A stretch of 22,229 bases of DNA, from contig JACRIR010000058.1 of NCBI GenBank assembly GCA_016215705.1, forward strand, positions 1 to 22,229, in the 5' to 3' direction. How positions within the stretch are numbered: position 1 is the stretch's first letter; the number at the start of each line of letters is the position of its first letter. The position numbers were made by a program, and so were the translations under genes. The DNA is from Candidatus Poribacteria bacterium (GTDB lineage: Bacteria; Abyssobacteria; SURF-5). Below the pieces are notes generated by a model. It ran no database searches and was not told where the DNA came from. It saw only the letters and a list, made by a program, of their open reading frames with translations. Positions 8,314 to 16,250 of the stretch are shown here, piece after piece.

Positions 8314-9447
8314 ATGGACAACAGAAACGACTTTGAAACAATCATTATCGGGTGTGGGATCGCGGGAGCGTCGCTGGCGTACTTTCTTGCCGAGCGGGGA
8401 TACAACGACGTGCTGATCCTCGAACGCGAGGAGCAGCCCGGGTATCATTCGACCGGACGCAGCGCGGCTGTAATGGCCGAGATTGACCTCTTGCCGAATG
8501 TCTTGCAGTTGAAGCTCAAGGGCGCGGGTTTTATCCGCAAGCCCCCCGCCGGATTCTCCGAAAGCCCGTTGCTCGAGCAGTCCGGAGTCCTCGCCATGTA
8601 TCAGGGGCCGAAGTGGGATGCTGCCAGAAAACTTGTTCCTCTCCTGGAGCAAGCGAGCGTGGAATTCGAAATGCTGTCTCCATCCGAGGTGACTATCAGA
8701 ATGCCGGTGATATCTCCCAAGCATCTCGACGGCGCAATATACCTCCCGAAAGACGGGATCATAGATGTGCATGGGCTTTTGTGGAGCTACTTGCGTCGCG
8801 CCAGGCAACGAGGCGTCGAACTTCGCTGCGGGGTCGAGGTTCAAGGAATACGGGTCGAACGCGGGCAATGCCTCGGCGTATTCACAAACGCAGGCGAGTT
8901 CCGGTCCCGGAAAATAGTGAACGCGGCGGGCGCGTGGGTCGGTACGATTGGCAAACTTGCAGGCGCGGCAAACATTCAATTCACTCCCAGGCGGAGAACA
9001 ATTATCGCGTTCAGCGCGCCGGATGGTCTCGATGTGAAGGGCTGGCCGCATGTCGTGAATCATTCGCACGAGTTCTACTTTGGCCCTGAATCGAGCGGCC
9101 TGCTGGCAAGTCCGATGGATCAGGACCTTGTCGAGCCTTGCGATGCGCGCCCCGATGACCTCGTTGTGGCGCAAACCATAGAGCGCATCGAGAAGCTTGT
9201 CCCTCGCCTGCTTCCCAAAAGTCTCAAGAGTAAGTGGGCCGGTCTCCGCACTTTCGCGCCGGACCAGGACTTCGTAATAGGCGAAGACCCGCTCGTGAGG
9301 GGCTTTTACTGGCTCGCGGGGCAAGGCGGGACCGGCATCGTAACGAGCCCCGCCGTGGGGCAAATCGCAGCCGATTTGATCATACATGGCTCCACCGATC
9401 GCATGGACGCCAGAATCCTTGCGCCGACCCGATTCGAAAGCCGATAA
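8314..9447 (+). CDS. FAD-dependent DAO-family oxidoreductase, D-arginine dehydrogenase-like
   Basis: 377 residues. The N-terminal Rossmann motif IIIGCGIAGASLAYFLAE (GxGxxG) is followed by LILEREEQPGYHSTGRSAA; this EREEQPGYHSTGRSAA string and the C-terminal GFYWLAGQGGTGI are strongly like Pseudomonas D-arginine dehydrogenase (DauA), a DAO-fold flavoenzyme that oxidises D-amino acids to imino acids and passes electrons to the respiratory chain or quinone. The open frame starts at 8251, but that part is translated repeat; ATG 8314 with AAGGAG (8305-8310, only 3 nt away) is chosen. It follows the activase on the same strand, but the palindrome between them makes shared control uncertain. The real substrate could be another amino acid or amine; a broader DAO assignment is safer than naming DauA. 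Confidence 0.87.
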   Translation: MDNRNDFETIIIGCGIAGASLAYFLAERGYNDVLILEREEQPGYHSTGRSAAVMAEIDLLPNVLQLKLKGAGFIRKPPAGFSESPLLEQSGVLAMYQGPKWDAARKLVPLLEQASVEFEMLSPSEVTIRMPVISPKHLDGAIYLPKDGIIDVHGLLWSYLRRARQRGVELRCGVEVQGIRVERGQCLGVFTNAGEFRSRKIVNAAGAWVGTIGKLAGAANIQFTPRRRTIIAFSAPDGLDVKGWPHVVNHSHEFYFGPESSGLLASPMDQDLVEPCDARPDDLVVAQTIERIEKLVPRLLPKSLKSKWAGLRTFAPDQDFVIGEDPLVRGFYWLAGQGGTGIVTSPAVGQIAADLIIHGSTDRMDARILAPTRFESR

Positions 9448-9500
9448 TCATTGGGCTATGGGTTGTATTCGGTTGATTACGAAAGCAGTTAACCCTAATG

Positions 9501-9525
9501 GGGACACCATGCCGCATGGTGTCCC
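9501..9525. repeat. GGGGACAC palindrome, copy 2
   Basis: GGGACACCATGC (9501-9512) and GCATGGTGTCCC (9514-9525) are perfect 12-bp arms around one base. The downstream tail GAATTAAGGG matches copy 1. It lies in the 180-bp gap between the two flavoenzyme genes. Confidence 0.9.
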
Positions 9526-9627
9526 TGAATTAAGGGAAACCGCCGCCGGTATCTCGGCGATGAATGGATTCCCGACCGTAGACCGCAAATTACAAACCGT
9601 GAACCTGCATTCTCAGGAGGAACAGCA

Positions 9628-10950
9628 ATGGAATCTTCCAATAAGGTCATTATCGTAGGCGCGGGGATAGGCGGACTGGCGTCCGGGCATTTCCTTTCCG
9701 AAGCCGGCCGATCCGTCGAAATATTCGAGCGTGCTCGAATTCCGGGCGGAAGAATACAACTGCTCGAGAAAGACGGCGCGCGCGTAGATGTCGGCACTCA
9801 GTATTTCCACACGAACTACGTCGAAACTTATAAGCTGCTCGAGACTGTCGGTATGAAAGACAAGCTCATTCCCATTCACCCGCCGGTCCAAATGATCCGT
9901 GATGGGCGCGGCTATCCTGTGAAGCACAACACGATTCGCTACAAGATAGTCCCTTTTTGGTCCAATCTGAAGTTCGGACGGTTTGTACTGACCACCCTCA
10001 TTAATTTTGGAAGACTCGACCCTTACTATAATGATCCGCTGCCGGAGTTTGAGGATATCGAGCTTGCGGACTACGTTCTCCGCAAATGCGACAAAGAGAC
10101 CCTTGAGTTTCTTGTGAGGCCGATAATCTGCGCGTTCAATCTGTCGGACCCCGAAGGCGAGAGTCTCGCCCATTTCCTGCGAATATGCAAGCAGTTCCTC
10201 ACCGCGTCAGATATGGTCTTGCCCGGCGGAATGTTCTCGTTCCCGCAGGCGCTCGCCGCAAGATTGCCCGTCACATACAACGCCGATGTCAAGCAAATCA
10301 TAGTCGAGTCGAATCAGGTGAGAGGCGTGCAGGTAGGCATAGGAAAGGAAGTCCGAAGAATCGAGACGAAGGACGTGATCTGTGCCACGCCCCTGAAAGA
10401 ACTCCCCCACCTGCTGCCGTCGCTCAACGATGTGGAGAAGAAAGGCGTCAACGCATTCAAATACTCCCAGTTTCCGCTCGCGAACTTCTTTATGAAGCGA
10501 AAGATATCCGGAAATCAATGGGCATACGTATTATCGCGATCTGAAGATTTCAAGACCGCATACACGTCCGACGCCGCGGTCAAGTGTGGGGAAATGGTCC
10601 CATCGGGTAAATCAGTTCTTCAAACGTGGTTCGCAGGCGAGGCAGGCTACCAGCTTATTGACGAACCGGACGAAAAGATTATCGCGTTGGCCAAGAAAGA
10701 AATGAATCGAGTCATGCCGAGCTTCGAGTCGGAAATCGAATCGGCCGAGATAGTCCGACACCATACGGGCATGCCTCGCTATCAGGTCGGCGCTTATCGT
10801 ATGCTGCGCGATTTCCTCGAAAGCATCCGCCGAATCAAGGGCCTCCATCTCGTCGGCGATTACTACGGCCATTCGACCCTCGAAACGGTCGTCCGCTCAG
10901 CGCGCAGAGCGACCGACAAATTGCTGGAAGCCGCATCTCCCTTTTCTTAG
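9628..10950 (+). CDS. FAD-dependent amine-oxidase/protoporphyrinogen-oxidase-fold oxidoreductase
   Basis: 440 residues. It starts with the dinucleotide-binding motif KVIIVGAGIGGLASGHFLSEAG and the following FERARIPGGRIQ (Glu contact to the FAD ribose, then the GGR motif), and ends with GLHLVGDYYGHSTLETVVRS, the C-terminal FAD-binding strand of the amine oxidase/PPO/phytoene-desaturase superfamily. ATG 9628 follows AGGAGGAACAGCA (AGGAGG about 7 nt upstream), a strong site. The superfamily call is firm; whether it acts on porphyrinogen, an amine or a carotenoid-type substrate cannot be told, and no heme or carotenoid genes are nearby. It follows another flavoenzyme on the same strand, separated by palindrome copy 2. 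Confidence 0.85.
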   Translation: MESSNKVIIVGAGIGGLASGHFLSEAGRSVEIFERARIPGGRIQLLEKDGARVDVGTQYFHTNYVETYKLLETVGMKDKLIPIHPPVQMIRDGRGYPVKHNTIRYKIVPFWSNLKFGRFVLTTLINFGRLDPYYNDPLPEFEDIELADYVLRKCDKETLEFLVRPIICAFNLSDPEGESLAHFLRICKQFLTASDMVLPGGMFSFPQALAARLPVTYNADVKQIIVESNQVRGVQVGIGKEVRRIETKDVICATPLKELPHLLPSLNDVEKKGVNAFKYSQFPLANFFMKRKISGNQWAYVLSRSEDFKTAYTSDAAVKCGEMVPSGKSVLQTWFAGEAGYQLIDEPDEKIIALAKKEMNRVMPSFESEIESAEIVRHHTGMPRYQVGAYRMLRDFLESIRRIKGLHLVGDYYGHSTLETVVRSARRATDKLLEAASPFS

Positions 10951-11417
10951 TACATGTTCTGTGCGCTGCACGCCGGCTACCTTCATTCGAGCAAGAAGTC
11001 GCCGCCCTGACCGCATAGGCTCCCGAAAGCCTCGAAGCGGCAAAGCTGCTTGAATCTCAAGGATATGTTTGATTGCGGCTGGGCCGCGCCAAGTAGACCC
11101 CTGCCATTTTTCAGGCATCGCTCTTGCATGAAGCAGTCGTTCGGTTCATAATATAAATAGTGAAAGCCGGATCGGGAAGTGTGTCCGGGGCCGGTGAAGG
11201 TGATGTAGAGTGTCTCAACACTGCCGCATTGCACACACCCGCAGTGGCATTTCCCACACAATTAGGCTAAATGCCCAACCCGATTTCCCCAATGCAGGAA
11301 TGAATAAATATTATAAGGTGTTCTGCGCTAATGTGATATGAAGATACCATGAAGAATGGCACGATAGATGCTTTATCTTCCAGATTTGTTTGTGTTAGGT
11401 AAAAGGAGAGCGCCAAC
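10951..11417. other. 467-bp intergenic region with a weak Cys-rich minus-strand frame
   Basis: No known element was recognised. A - strand frame at 10983-11261 (92 codons, TTG start) begins CGKCHCGCVQCGS and continues with FTGPGHTSRSGFHYLYY; this reads like protein and has zinc-ribbon-like cysteines, but it lacks a ribosome site and I cannot assign it. The right part (11299-11345) is AT-rich and probably holds the promoter of the gene at 11418; no clean -35/-10 pair was seen. Confidence 0.35.
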
Positions 11418-12185
11418 ATGAATCATGTTTCCACCGGCAAAGCGGCGAGGATGCTTTCGGTTACCCCGGACACAGTGCTGAAATGGATCAAAAGCGGGAA
11501 ACTGAAAGCAAGAAGAACCGCCGGTGGTCACTATCGAATCCCTCTTGACGCCATCCACGAATTGCTGTCCCCCGGGAGCGACTTGTCTGTCGCCAAATCG
11601 GCGCAAGCGGAGGAGGAAGCTGTCCCCTGCTGGGAGTTCCATGCCGTGGCCGGCAAGGTCCGGGATGAGTGCCACTCCTGTCTTGTGTTCAAATCAGGCG
11701 GTGACCGATGCTATGAGGTAGGGAGGATTCTGAAGGGAAAAGGCTCTGGGGCAACGTGTTGTCCCCTAAGCTGTGAGGAATGCTCGTACTATATTCACCG
11801 CAAACAACAACCGGTCAATGTGTTGGTCTTTACCGATAATGAAGAGTTGAGGCAGTCGTTGAAGCGAGACTCGATACAGTCGAGATTGCGCCTGCAGTTT
11901 ACCAGTTGTGAGTACGATTGCTCGTTGATTGTTGACTCGTTCCGCCCCGAGTGTGTTGTTGTCGATTGCGCGATGGAGTTGTCCGTGTGTGAGGAGTTGT
12001 GCCAGCACCTGGCGCAAGACCCGAGAATCCCGGGCGTGAGAATAGTATTGGCAATCCCGTGGCATGCCCAATGCGAAACGAAGCTCAAAGACGACAACAT
12101 CATAGTCGTCGAACAACCTCTCCGCCTTGCCGACCTTGAAAATCGCCTTGCAAACTCTATTCCTGCAGAAGGCTGCGGGCGATGA
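11418..12185 (+). CDS. Excisionase/MerR-type HTH protein with Cys-rich CWEF segment and degenerate receiver-like domain
   Basis: 255 residues. Residues 4-50 form a helix-turn-helix (STGKAARMLSVTPDTVLKW, then GGHYRIP) like excisionase-family DNA-binding domains. Residues 71-122 begin CWEF and hold eight cysteines (71, 85, 88, 98, 114, 115, 119, 122), a likely metal or redox site like 'two-CW'-type segments. Residues 132-245 resemble a response-regulator receiver (VNVLVFTDNEEL, VVVDCAMELS with candidate phospho-acceptor Asp183), but the Lys before the conserved Pro is Gln (VVEQPL) and the Thr/Ser position appears to be Ala, so it is probably a pseudo-receiver. ATG 11418 follows AAAGGAGAG. The 3' end overlaps the convergent acyl-CoA dehydrogenase gene by 29 bp. 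Probably a cytoplasmic transcription factor; signal and target unknown. Confidence 0.8.
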   Translation: MNHVSTGKAARMLSVTPDTVLKWIKSGKLKARRTAGGHYRIPLDAIHELLSPGSDLSVAKSAQAEEEAVPCWEFHAVAGKVRDECHSCLVFKSGGDRCYEVGRILKGKGSGATCCPLSCEECSYYIHRKQQPVNVLVFTDNEELRQSLKRDSIQSRLRLQFTSCEYDCSLIVDSFRPECVVVDCAMELSVCEELCQHLAQDPRIPGVRIVLAIPWHAQCETKLKDDNIIVVEQPLRLADLENRLANSIPAEGCGR

Positions 12186-13314
12186 TGAAACGCTGGATTT
12201 CGGATGTGCCTTCCACGATGCGGAGCGCGCGAACGCCGCGATACACACGCTCGATCGGGAGTTCTTTCATGTAGCCCATTCCGCCATGCACCTGGACGGC
12301 GACATCGGCGGCGCGGTTCACAAGCTCGGTCGCGTACAGTTTCGACATGGCAATTTCCTTCACCATCATCTCACCCTGGTCGATGCGCCACGCGGTGTGA
12401 TATACCATGTTGCGGGCGGCGTAGAGCTCGGTCGCAATGTCGGCGAGCATCCACTGGATGGCCTGTCTTGTCGCGATAGGTTTGCCGAACTGGACGCGCT
12501 GCTTGGCGTATTCGACAGAAGCTTTGAGCAGTTTCTCGGTCATTCCCACTGCGCCTGCGGCTATATTGAGGCGACCGCCTCCCAGGAACGTCATCGCCGC
12601 GATGAAGCCCATGCCTACTTCACCGAGCACGTTCTCGTGCGGCACGCGGCAGTCCTCGAAAATAAGCTCGCACTGCGAATCGCCTCCACCCATTGTTCTC
12701 TGAATCTTGCCGGTCGAAAGCCCGGGCGTTCCCTTCTCCACTATAAAACACGTGATACCGCCGCGCGCTCGCTTCTCGCGGTCGGTAACGGCGAAGACGA
12801 TCGCGTAGTCGGCATACGGTCCGTTAGTGATGAAATGTTTGAGGCCGTTAATGACCCACTCGTCACCGTCCCTGACGGCTGAGGTCTCGATGCTCGCAGC
12901 GTCGGACCCCGCATTCGGCTCGGTGAGCGCGAAACAGCAGCTTTGTTCACCCTTAACTACGGGAACGAGATACTTCTGAATCTGCGCTTCGGTTCCTGCC
13001 AGCAGGATTTTCGACGGCCCCTCCGGACCGCCGAAGATGGACTGCGTGAGCGAGCTGAAATACTTGGACACTTCCTCGCGCATGATGACCGTTCCCATCG
13101 TGTTCAGACCGCCGCCCCCGTATTGCTCGGGCATGTCGATCCCCCAGAAGCCGAGATCATGAGACCGTATGCGGACCTTCTTGAGGAGTTCTTGCGGCAC
13201 GCCTTCGTCGGGGTCAAAATCCGCCTTCTCTTCCATCGGGAGCACTTCCTTCTCGATGAATTTGCGGAGGCTGCGGCGAAGTATCTCAATCTCTTCAGGG
13301 ATGGTGAAGTCCAT
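12157..13314 (-). CDS. Acyl-CoA dehydrogenase
   Basis: 385 residues, the usual length for the FAD-dependent family. Motifs: CFALTEPNAGSDAA (the signature around the FAD/substrate site), GLKHFITNGPYADYAIVFA, the QFGKPIATRQAIQWMLAD helix, VQVHGGMGYMKE, and the C-terminal VEGTSEIQRFIIAR with Glu368 at the position of the catalytic base of short/medium-chain dehydrogenases. It forms the 2,3-enoyl-CoA from an acyl-CoA, passing electrons to an electron-transfer flavoprotein (ETF genes are not in the window). The ribosome site AGGAGACGCT precedes the ATG. It is the last gene of the minus-strand block and fits the enoyl-CoA hydratase upstream, although 6 kb and repeat-rich gaps separate them. Chain-length or branched specificity cannot be read from the sequence. 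Confidence 0.95.
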   Translation of the reverse strand: MDFTIPEEIEILRRSLRKFIEKEVLPMEEKADFDPDEGVPQELLKKVRIRSHDLGFWGIDMPEQYGGGGLNTMGTVIMREEVSKYFSSLTQSIFGGPEGPSKILLAGTEAQIQKYLVPVVKGEQSCCFALTEPNAGSDAASIETSAVRDGDEWVINGLKHFITNGPYADYAIVFAVTDREKRARGGITCFIVEKGTPGLSTGKIQRTMGGGDSQCELIFEDCRVPHENVLGEVGMGFIAAMTFLGGGRLNIAAGAVGMTEKLLKASVEYAKQRVQFGKPIATRQAIQWMLADIATELYAARNMVYHTAWRIDQGEMMVKEIAMSKLYATELVNRAADVAVQVHGGMGYMKELPIERVYRGVRALRIVEGTSEIQRFIIARSLLQE

Positions 13315-13513
13315 AGCGTCTCCTAAGAAAGGGGAAAGGCGAAAGGAACAAGGAGAAAGGGAAAAGAGAAGAAGCGGTCATCGTTCCCATGCCTTGCCTT
13401 TCTTTCACAACTAACCATGCCATAGGCGTGATCAACGCCCCTAAGAGATAACACACGCTTACAAATTAGGCAATGGAGAATCACCCTTACGAACTATATG
13501 GCGCGGGGAATGC

Positions 13514-13864
13514 TCAGGTCACGATGACGGACTGCGTTTTTGACGCCGACTCAAGAGCTGTGGCGCTTTCCTTCAGTTTGTCGACTGCATCGCGAAATTC
13601 CTTGAGGGCGTCTTCGTCGCCGCCGCTCGCCGCGTCAGCCTGGTCCGCCATGGTCTTGCTCGCCTCGAGCATGAGGAACGCGGGCGACATCGCTTTCTTG
13701 GTCTTGAAGAAAACTTTTTCCTTGAGACCTTCGAGCAGTTGGACAACGTTCTCGATAGTCTTCTTCTGTGCCTCGAGGTCGGATGCCGACACCACCAGAG
13801 AAAGAGATTCGCGGCATTGCTCGATGCTGTCAAGCAAATATTGTTTTGCTTCGGGTTCGCTCAC
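13514..13864 (-). CDS. Small helical protein of unknown function
   Basis: 116 residues from a GTG start preceded by AAAGGAAGG, a good ribosome site. The protein is Ala/Glu/Lys-rich and predicted mostly helical (EAQKKTIENVVQLLEGLKEK and LKEFRDAVDKLKESATALES have heptad-like spacing), with no cysteines apart from one near residue 17, no signal peptide and no membrane segment. I do not recognise a family. It lies between the epimerase and the acyl-CoA dehydrogenase on the same strand. Opposite-strand frames here are lower quality. Probably a real soluble protein. Confidence 0.7.
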   Translation of the reverse strand: MSEPEAKQYLLDSIEQCRESLSLVVSASDLEAQKKTIENVVQLLEGLKEKVFFKTKKAMSPAFLMLEASKTMADQADAASGGDEDALKEFRDAVDKLKESATALESASKTQSVIVT

Positions 13865-14156
13865 TTCAACGCCTTCCTTTCAAGGTTAAGATTCGTCGGA
13901 CCGGGATGCTATCCTCTTTTCAGCAAATCCAGTTTCTATTTTGGATTTTGGATTGGAAAGAAGAGGCAAACCGCAAAGGTCACCAAGAGAGCGCAAAGAC
14001 ACCTATCCGCAAACTGGACCCGCGCTCACACGGGTTGGCTCCTCATCCGTCCTGTATTCTATCATACCTTGCAGGTTTGTGCGAACAAGCCCGAAAGTAT
14101 TTCCTCACCGCAAGGGGTTGCAGACTCGATTTCCAAAGAGTGCAAGAGAAAACAGG

Positions 14157-14183
14157 GAGATTCTTCGCTTCACTCAGAATGAC
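14157..14183 (+). repeat. Dispersed GATTCTTCGCTTCGCTCAGAATGAC element
   Basis: GAGATTCTTCGCTTC(A/G)CTCAGAATGAC appears here, at 15404-15430 and at 16224-16250, and in reverse at about 15339-15372. Translated, it gives the 'HSERSEES' strings known from intergenic repeats of many bacteria. Confidence 0.85.
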
Positions 14184-14190
14184 GGTGGGT

Positions 14191-14306
14191 TGTGACTGTG
14201 CCGCATTGTGGTCATTGTCGTTCCAAAACCGTCGGCGTCTATCGCCCACGTCGGGCTGCTATCATGTGATTGTGCCGCATTGTGGTCATTGTCGTTCCAA
14301 AACCGT
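14191..14306 (+). repeat. Two 42-bp direct repeats
   Basis: Copies at 14191-14232 and 14265-14306 start TGTGAYTGTGCCGCATTGTG and end GTCGTTCCAAAACCGT. They differ at one position (C/T) and have a 74-nt period. No coding sense was seen. Confidence 0.9.
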
Positions 14307-14372
14307 TAATCGTTGGTACTTGAATCCGCGTAAATCTGCTCAATCCGCGGATTCCTCCCTTACGTCTTTCGC

Positions 14373-15242
14373 CTATTCTCCCAGCGCAGCGTCCATAGCG
14401 GCCTTGAGCATCTTGTGGAATTCGTCGAAGCTGGTGTTTTGGTATTTCAAGATGGCTTGCGATTGCGCCGTGTCGTACCAGTCGAGCCAGCCGGGTTTTT
14501 CATGAAACGTTTGCGACTCAAACGATATGTCCAGTGTATGGCAGTAGCGGCGAGCGTATTCTTCGCCGGTCACTTGCCACGATGAGCCGCCGGCGAGGTT
14601 GAAGACTTTGCCGTGCGCTCGAGTGTTGTCGACAAGATTGACGAGCGCCGTCACCAAGTCGCCAATCGCGACAAATTCGACGCGCTGATTACGCATGAAC
14701 GGCCACGGGGCGGGCGGATCAAGAAACGCGGGCACCGCGATGCCGGCTATCCGAAGAATCGCATAGGGAATACCTGCCTCCATCACAAGTCTCTCGGACG
14801 CGATCTTGCTCTCGGGATATATGTTCAGCGCCGCCTGCGGATGATCGATTTGGATGGGTGGCATCTCGGTCGAAGTGTCTCCGTATGTGGAGACCGACGA
14901 GGAAAATATCAGCGGAATCGAGCCGGCCGATTCGCACGCATGTGTGATTGCTCGCGTGCCTTCTACGTTTATGGACATGGTCAGTGTGCGGTCCTTTTCG
15001 CTCGCGGGCGGCAGAATGGCGGCCAAATGAAACACCGTCGAGCAGCCGTTGACGGACTGTTTCACGAGTTCGCCGTCGCGGATGTCGCCCCTGACAATCT
15101 CGAAGCCTTCCGGCTCTTCAAACGGGGAGAAGTCGGCGGCCGCGATGTCCATCACGCGTACATGATGCCCTTTCTCGCGGAGGCCATATGCCACATTTGC
15201 GCCGAGCCTGCCGGCGCCGCCGGTCACCAGAATAGTTGACAT
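14373..15242 (-). CDS. NAD(P)-dependent epimerase/dehydratase (extended SDR)
   Basis: 289 residues. TGGAGRLG at residues 7-14 is the extended-SDR nucleotide-binding motif, followed by an acidic residue after strand 2 (RVMDIAAADF), DIRD at 53-56, HLAA at 72-75, Ser113-116 (FSSSVSTYG) and YPESK with catalytic Tyr142 and Lys146. The fold reduces or oxidises a sugar nucleotide or another alcohol/ketone; the substrate is unknown. The frame extends 14 codons further upstream, but AGAAGGGA lies a suitable distance before the ATG at 15242, where the fold begins (STILVTGG). It follows the MoaD-like gene by 45 bp, so it may be the downstream member of the AOR transcription unit. Confidence 0.92.
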   Translation of the reverse strand: MSTILVTGGAGRLGANVAYGLREKGHHVRVMDIAAADFSPFEEPEGFEIVRGDIRDGELVKQSVNGCSTVFHLAAILPPASEKDRTLTMSINVEGTRAITHACESAGSIPLIFSSSVSTYGDTSTEMPPIQIDHPQAALNIYPESKIASERLVMEAGIPYAILRIAGIAVPAFLDPPAPWPFMRNQRVEFVAIGDLVTALVNLVDNTRAHGKVFNLAGGSSWQVTGEEYARRYCHTLDISFESQTFHEKPGWLDWYDTAQSQAILKYQNTSFDEFHKMLKAAMDAALGE

Positions 15243-15287
15243 GGAAGAATTCCCTTCTATGATGAAATATGAGTCGAGAGTCAAGGG

Positions 15288-15935
15288 TCAACGGTGTGTT
15301 GCCCGAATGAGATTGCGCTTCACAGTGCTCTCAGGATTGTCATTCTGAGGAGCGAAGCGACGAAGAATCTCTCGTTTTCCTGCAAATTTGCGACCTGTAG
15401 ACAGAGATTCTTCGCTTCGCTCAGAATGACAAAGGGATGGCTCAAAGTGACAAAGGGATGGCTCAAAGTGACAAAGGGATGGCTCAGAGTGACAAAAGGA
15501 TGGTTCAGAGTGACAAATGGATGGCTCAGAGTGACAAAGGGCTATTACCATTTGGGCAACACGCCGTCGAAGGTCAATTGCGTCCGAGAGAACGATCTCC
15601 TTTTGACGCGAGACTCGCGACTCCCCTTTCCCTTTTGTCTTGCTCCTGTTTTCCTCGCTGCCGCCCGACACTGGAATGAGAAAATGAATCTCGGCGTTTT
15701 CGGGCAAAGGAGTCTCGATTGCCTCGATGTCGCCGTTAGGCCCTATCGCAGAAATGGGCGGCTTGAACTCATTTTTTTCGGCATCCCAGCACTGCTTCGG
15801 AAAACTTGAGCCGTAGCGGTTTCCGATCTCGGCGAGGAGGTCGCCATAACATGCGCCGTCGCGAAGCGCGAGATCAACTGAGTCCACGCCCGCATATTTC
15901 GACAGTGTGCCGATGAAATTGACTCGAATCTTCAT
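15288..15935 (-). CDS. MoaD/ThiS-like sulfur-carrier protein with repeat-encoded C-terminal extension
   Basis: 215 residues, of which the first 92 form a ubiquitin-like MoaD/ThiS domain (MKIRVNFIGTLSKYAG, ILPVSGG-type end at 86-92: IPVSGG). In this family the C-terminal Gly-Gly is adenylated and thiocarboxylated to give sulfur to molybdopterin; MoaD-like genes often sit by aldehyde:ferredoxin oxidoreductase genes, as here. The Gly-Gly codons are at 15660-15665, yet the frame stays open for another 123 residues: a basic, non-conserved piece, then five 7-residue CHSEPSx/CHFEPSx units and HSERSEES. A protein needing a free terminal Gly-Gly would have to be cleaved, or the stop was lost. The upstream frame to 16148 is repeat translation; ATG 15935 fits the domain start (weak ribosome site). 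Confidence 0.8.
   Translation of the reverse strand: MKIRVNFIGTLSKYAGVDSVDLALRDGACYGDLLAEIGNRYGSSFPKQCWDAEKNEFKPPISAIGPNGDIEAIETPLPENAEIHFLIPVSGGSEENRSKTKGKGESRVSRQKEIVLSDAIDLRRRVAQMVIALCHSEPSICHSEPSFCHSEPSLCHFEPSLCHFEPSLCHSERSEESLSTGRKFAGKREILRRFAPQNDNPESTVKRNLIRATHR
15339..15430. repeat. Inverted pair of the GATTCTTCGC element
   Basis: GTCATTCTGAGGAGCGAAGC (from 15339) and its reverse complement relative GCTTCGCTCAGAATGAC (to 15430) flank a 30-nt spacer, so the region can form a hairpin. It lies within the read-through part of the MoaD-like gene. Confidence 0.8.
15421..15541. repeat. 21-bp tandem repeat, about 6 copies
   Basis: The unit GTGACAAAGGGATGGCTCAA (+A) repeats about every 21 nt with 1-3 changes per copy. 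21 nt is seven codons, so reading frames stay open on both strands (CHSEPSx on the minus strand). It seems to have grown from the tail of the element ending at 15430. Confidence 0.9.
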
Positions 15936-16124
15936 GATGACATCGATCCCTAACCGCAAAGGCGCAAAGAAGAACAAAGGCTCTAAATCACGAATGCCAC
16001 GAATGACAGGGCGGCTACGCCGCGCTGCAGATTTCCTCTTCCCGTGGTCGGTCTTCTCTTTGCGAACTTTGTGCCTTTGCGGTGAATAAAGCCCATAACC
16101 ACCCTTGTGAATAGGGCCAATGGA

Positions 16125-16170
16125 AATCCCCCCTTCCCCCCTTTGCAAAGGGGGGGTGAGGGGGGATTTT
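16125..16170. repeat. C-run/G-run imperfect palindrome
   Basis: AATCCCCCCTTCCCCCCTTT is opposed, after GC, by an AAAGG..GGGGGGATT arm (mismatches at the TGA/TT position). Its translation gives the known junk string PPSPPLCKGG; a dispersed intergenic element. Confidence 0.8.
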
Positions 16171-16223
16171 GTCTCGAGCTAGTAGAGCGCTTCCTAAGTA
16201 ACGTTGCAATAGCCATAAAGAAC

Positions 16224-16250
16224 GAGATTCTTCGCTTCGCTCAGAATGAC
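16224..16250 (+). repeat. Dispersed GATTCTTCGC element, further copy
   Basis: GAGATTCTTCGCTTCGCTCA followed by GAATGAC, identical to the copy at 15404-15430. Confidence 0.9.

Larger units (their letters stand above)
13865..14372. other. 508-bp repeat-rich intergenic region
   Basis: No gene seen. It contains a TTTTGGATTTTGGATTG element (13939-13956; related to 1185-1203), a CCGCAAAGG..GCGCAAAGA element (13971-13999), a GAGATTCTTCGCTTCACTCA element (14157-14183) and the 42-bp direct repeat at 14191-14306. Confidence 0.7.

Noticed and set aside
8263-9387. 374-codon - strand frame opposite the DAO flavoenzyme
   Set aside because: No recognisable motif; the + strand frame has the FAD-binding motif, a ribosome site and family-like ends.
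15421-15541. Possible CRISPR-like array
   Set aside because: The 21-bp units are contiguous with no unique spacers and no cas genes are near; it is a simple tandem repeat.
15288-16148. 286-residue protein from the full open frame
   Set aside because: The part before ATG 15935 is translated repeat (PPSPPLCKGG type strings lie in the same area); the MoaD-like domain starts at 15935.
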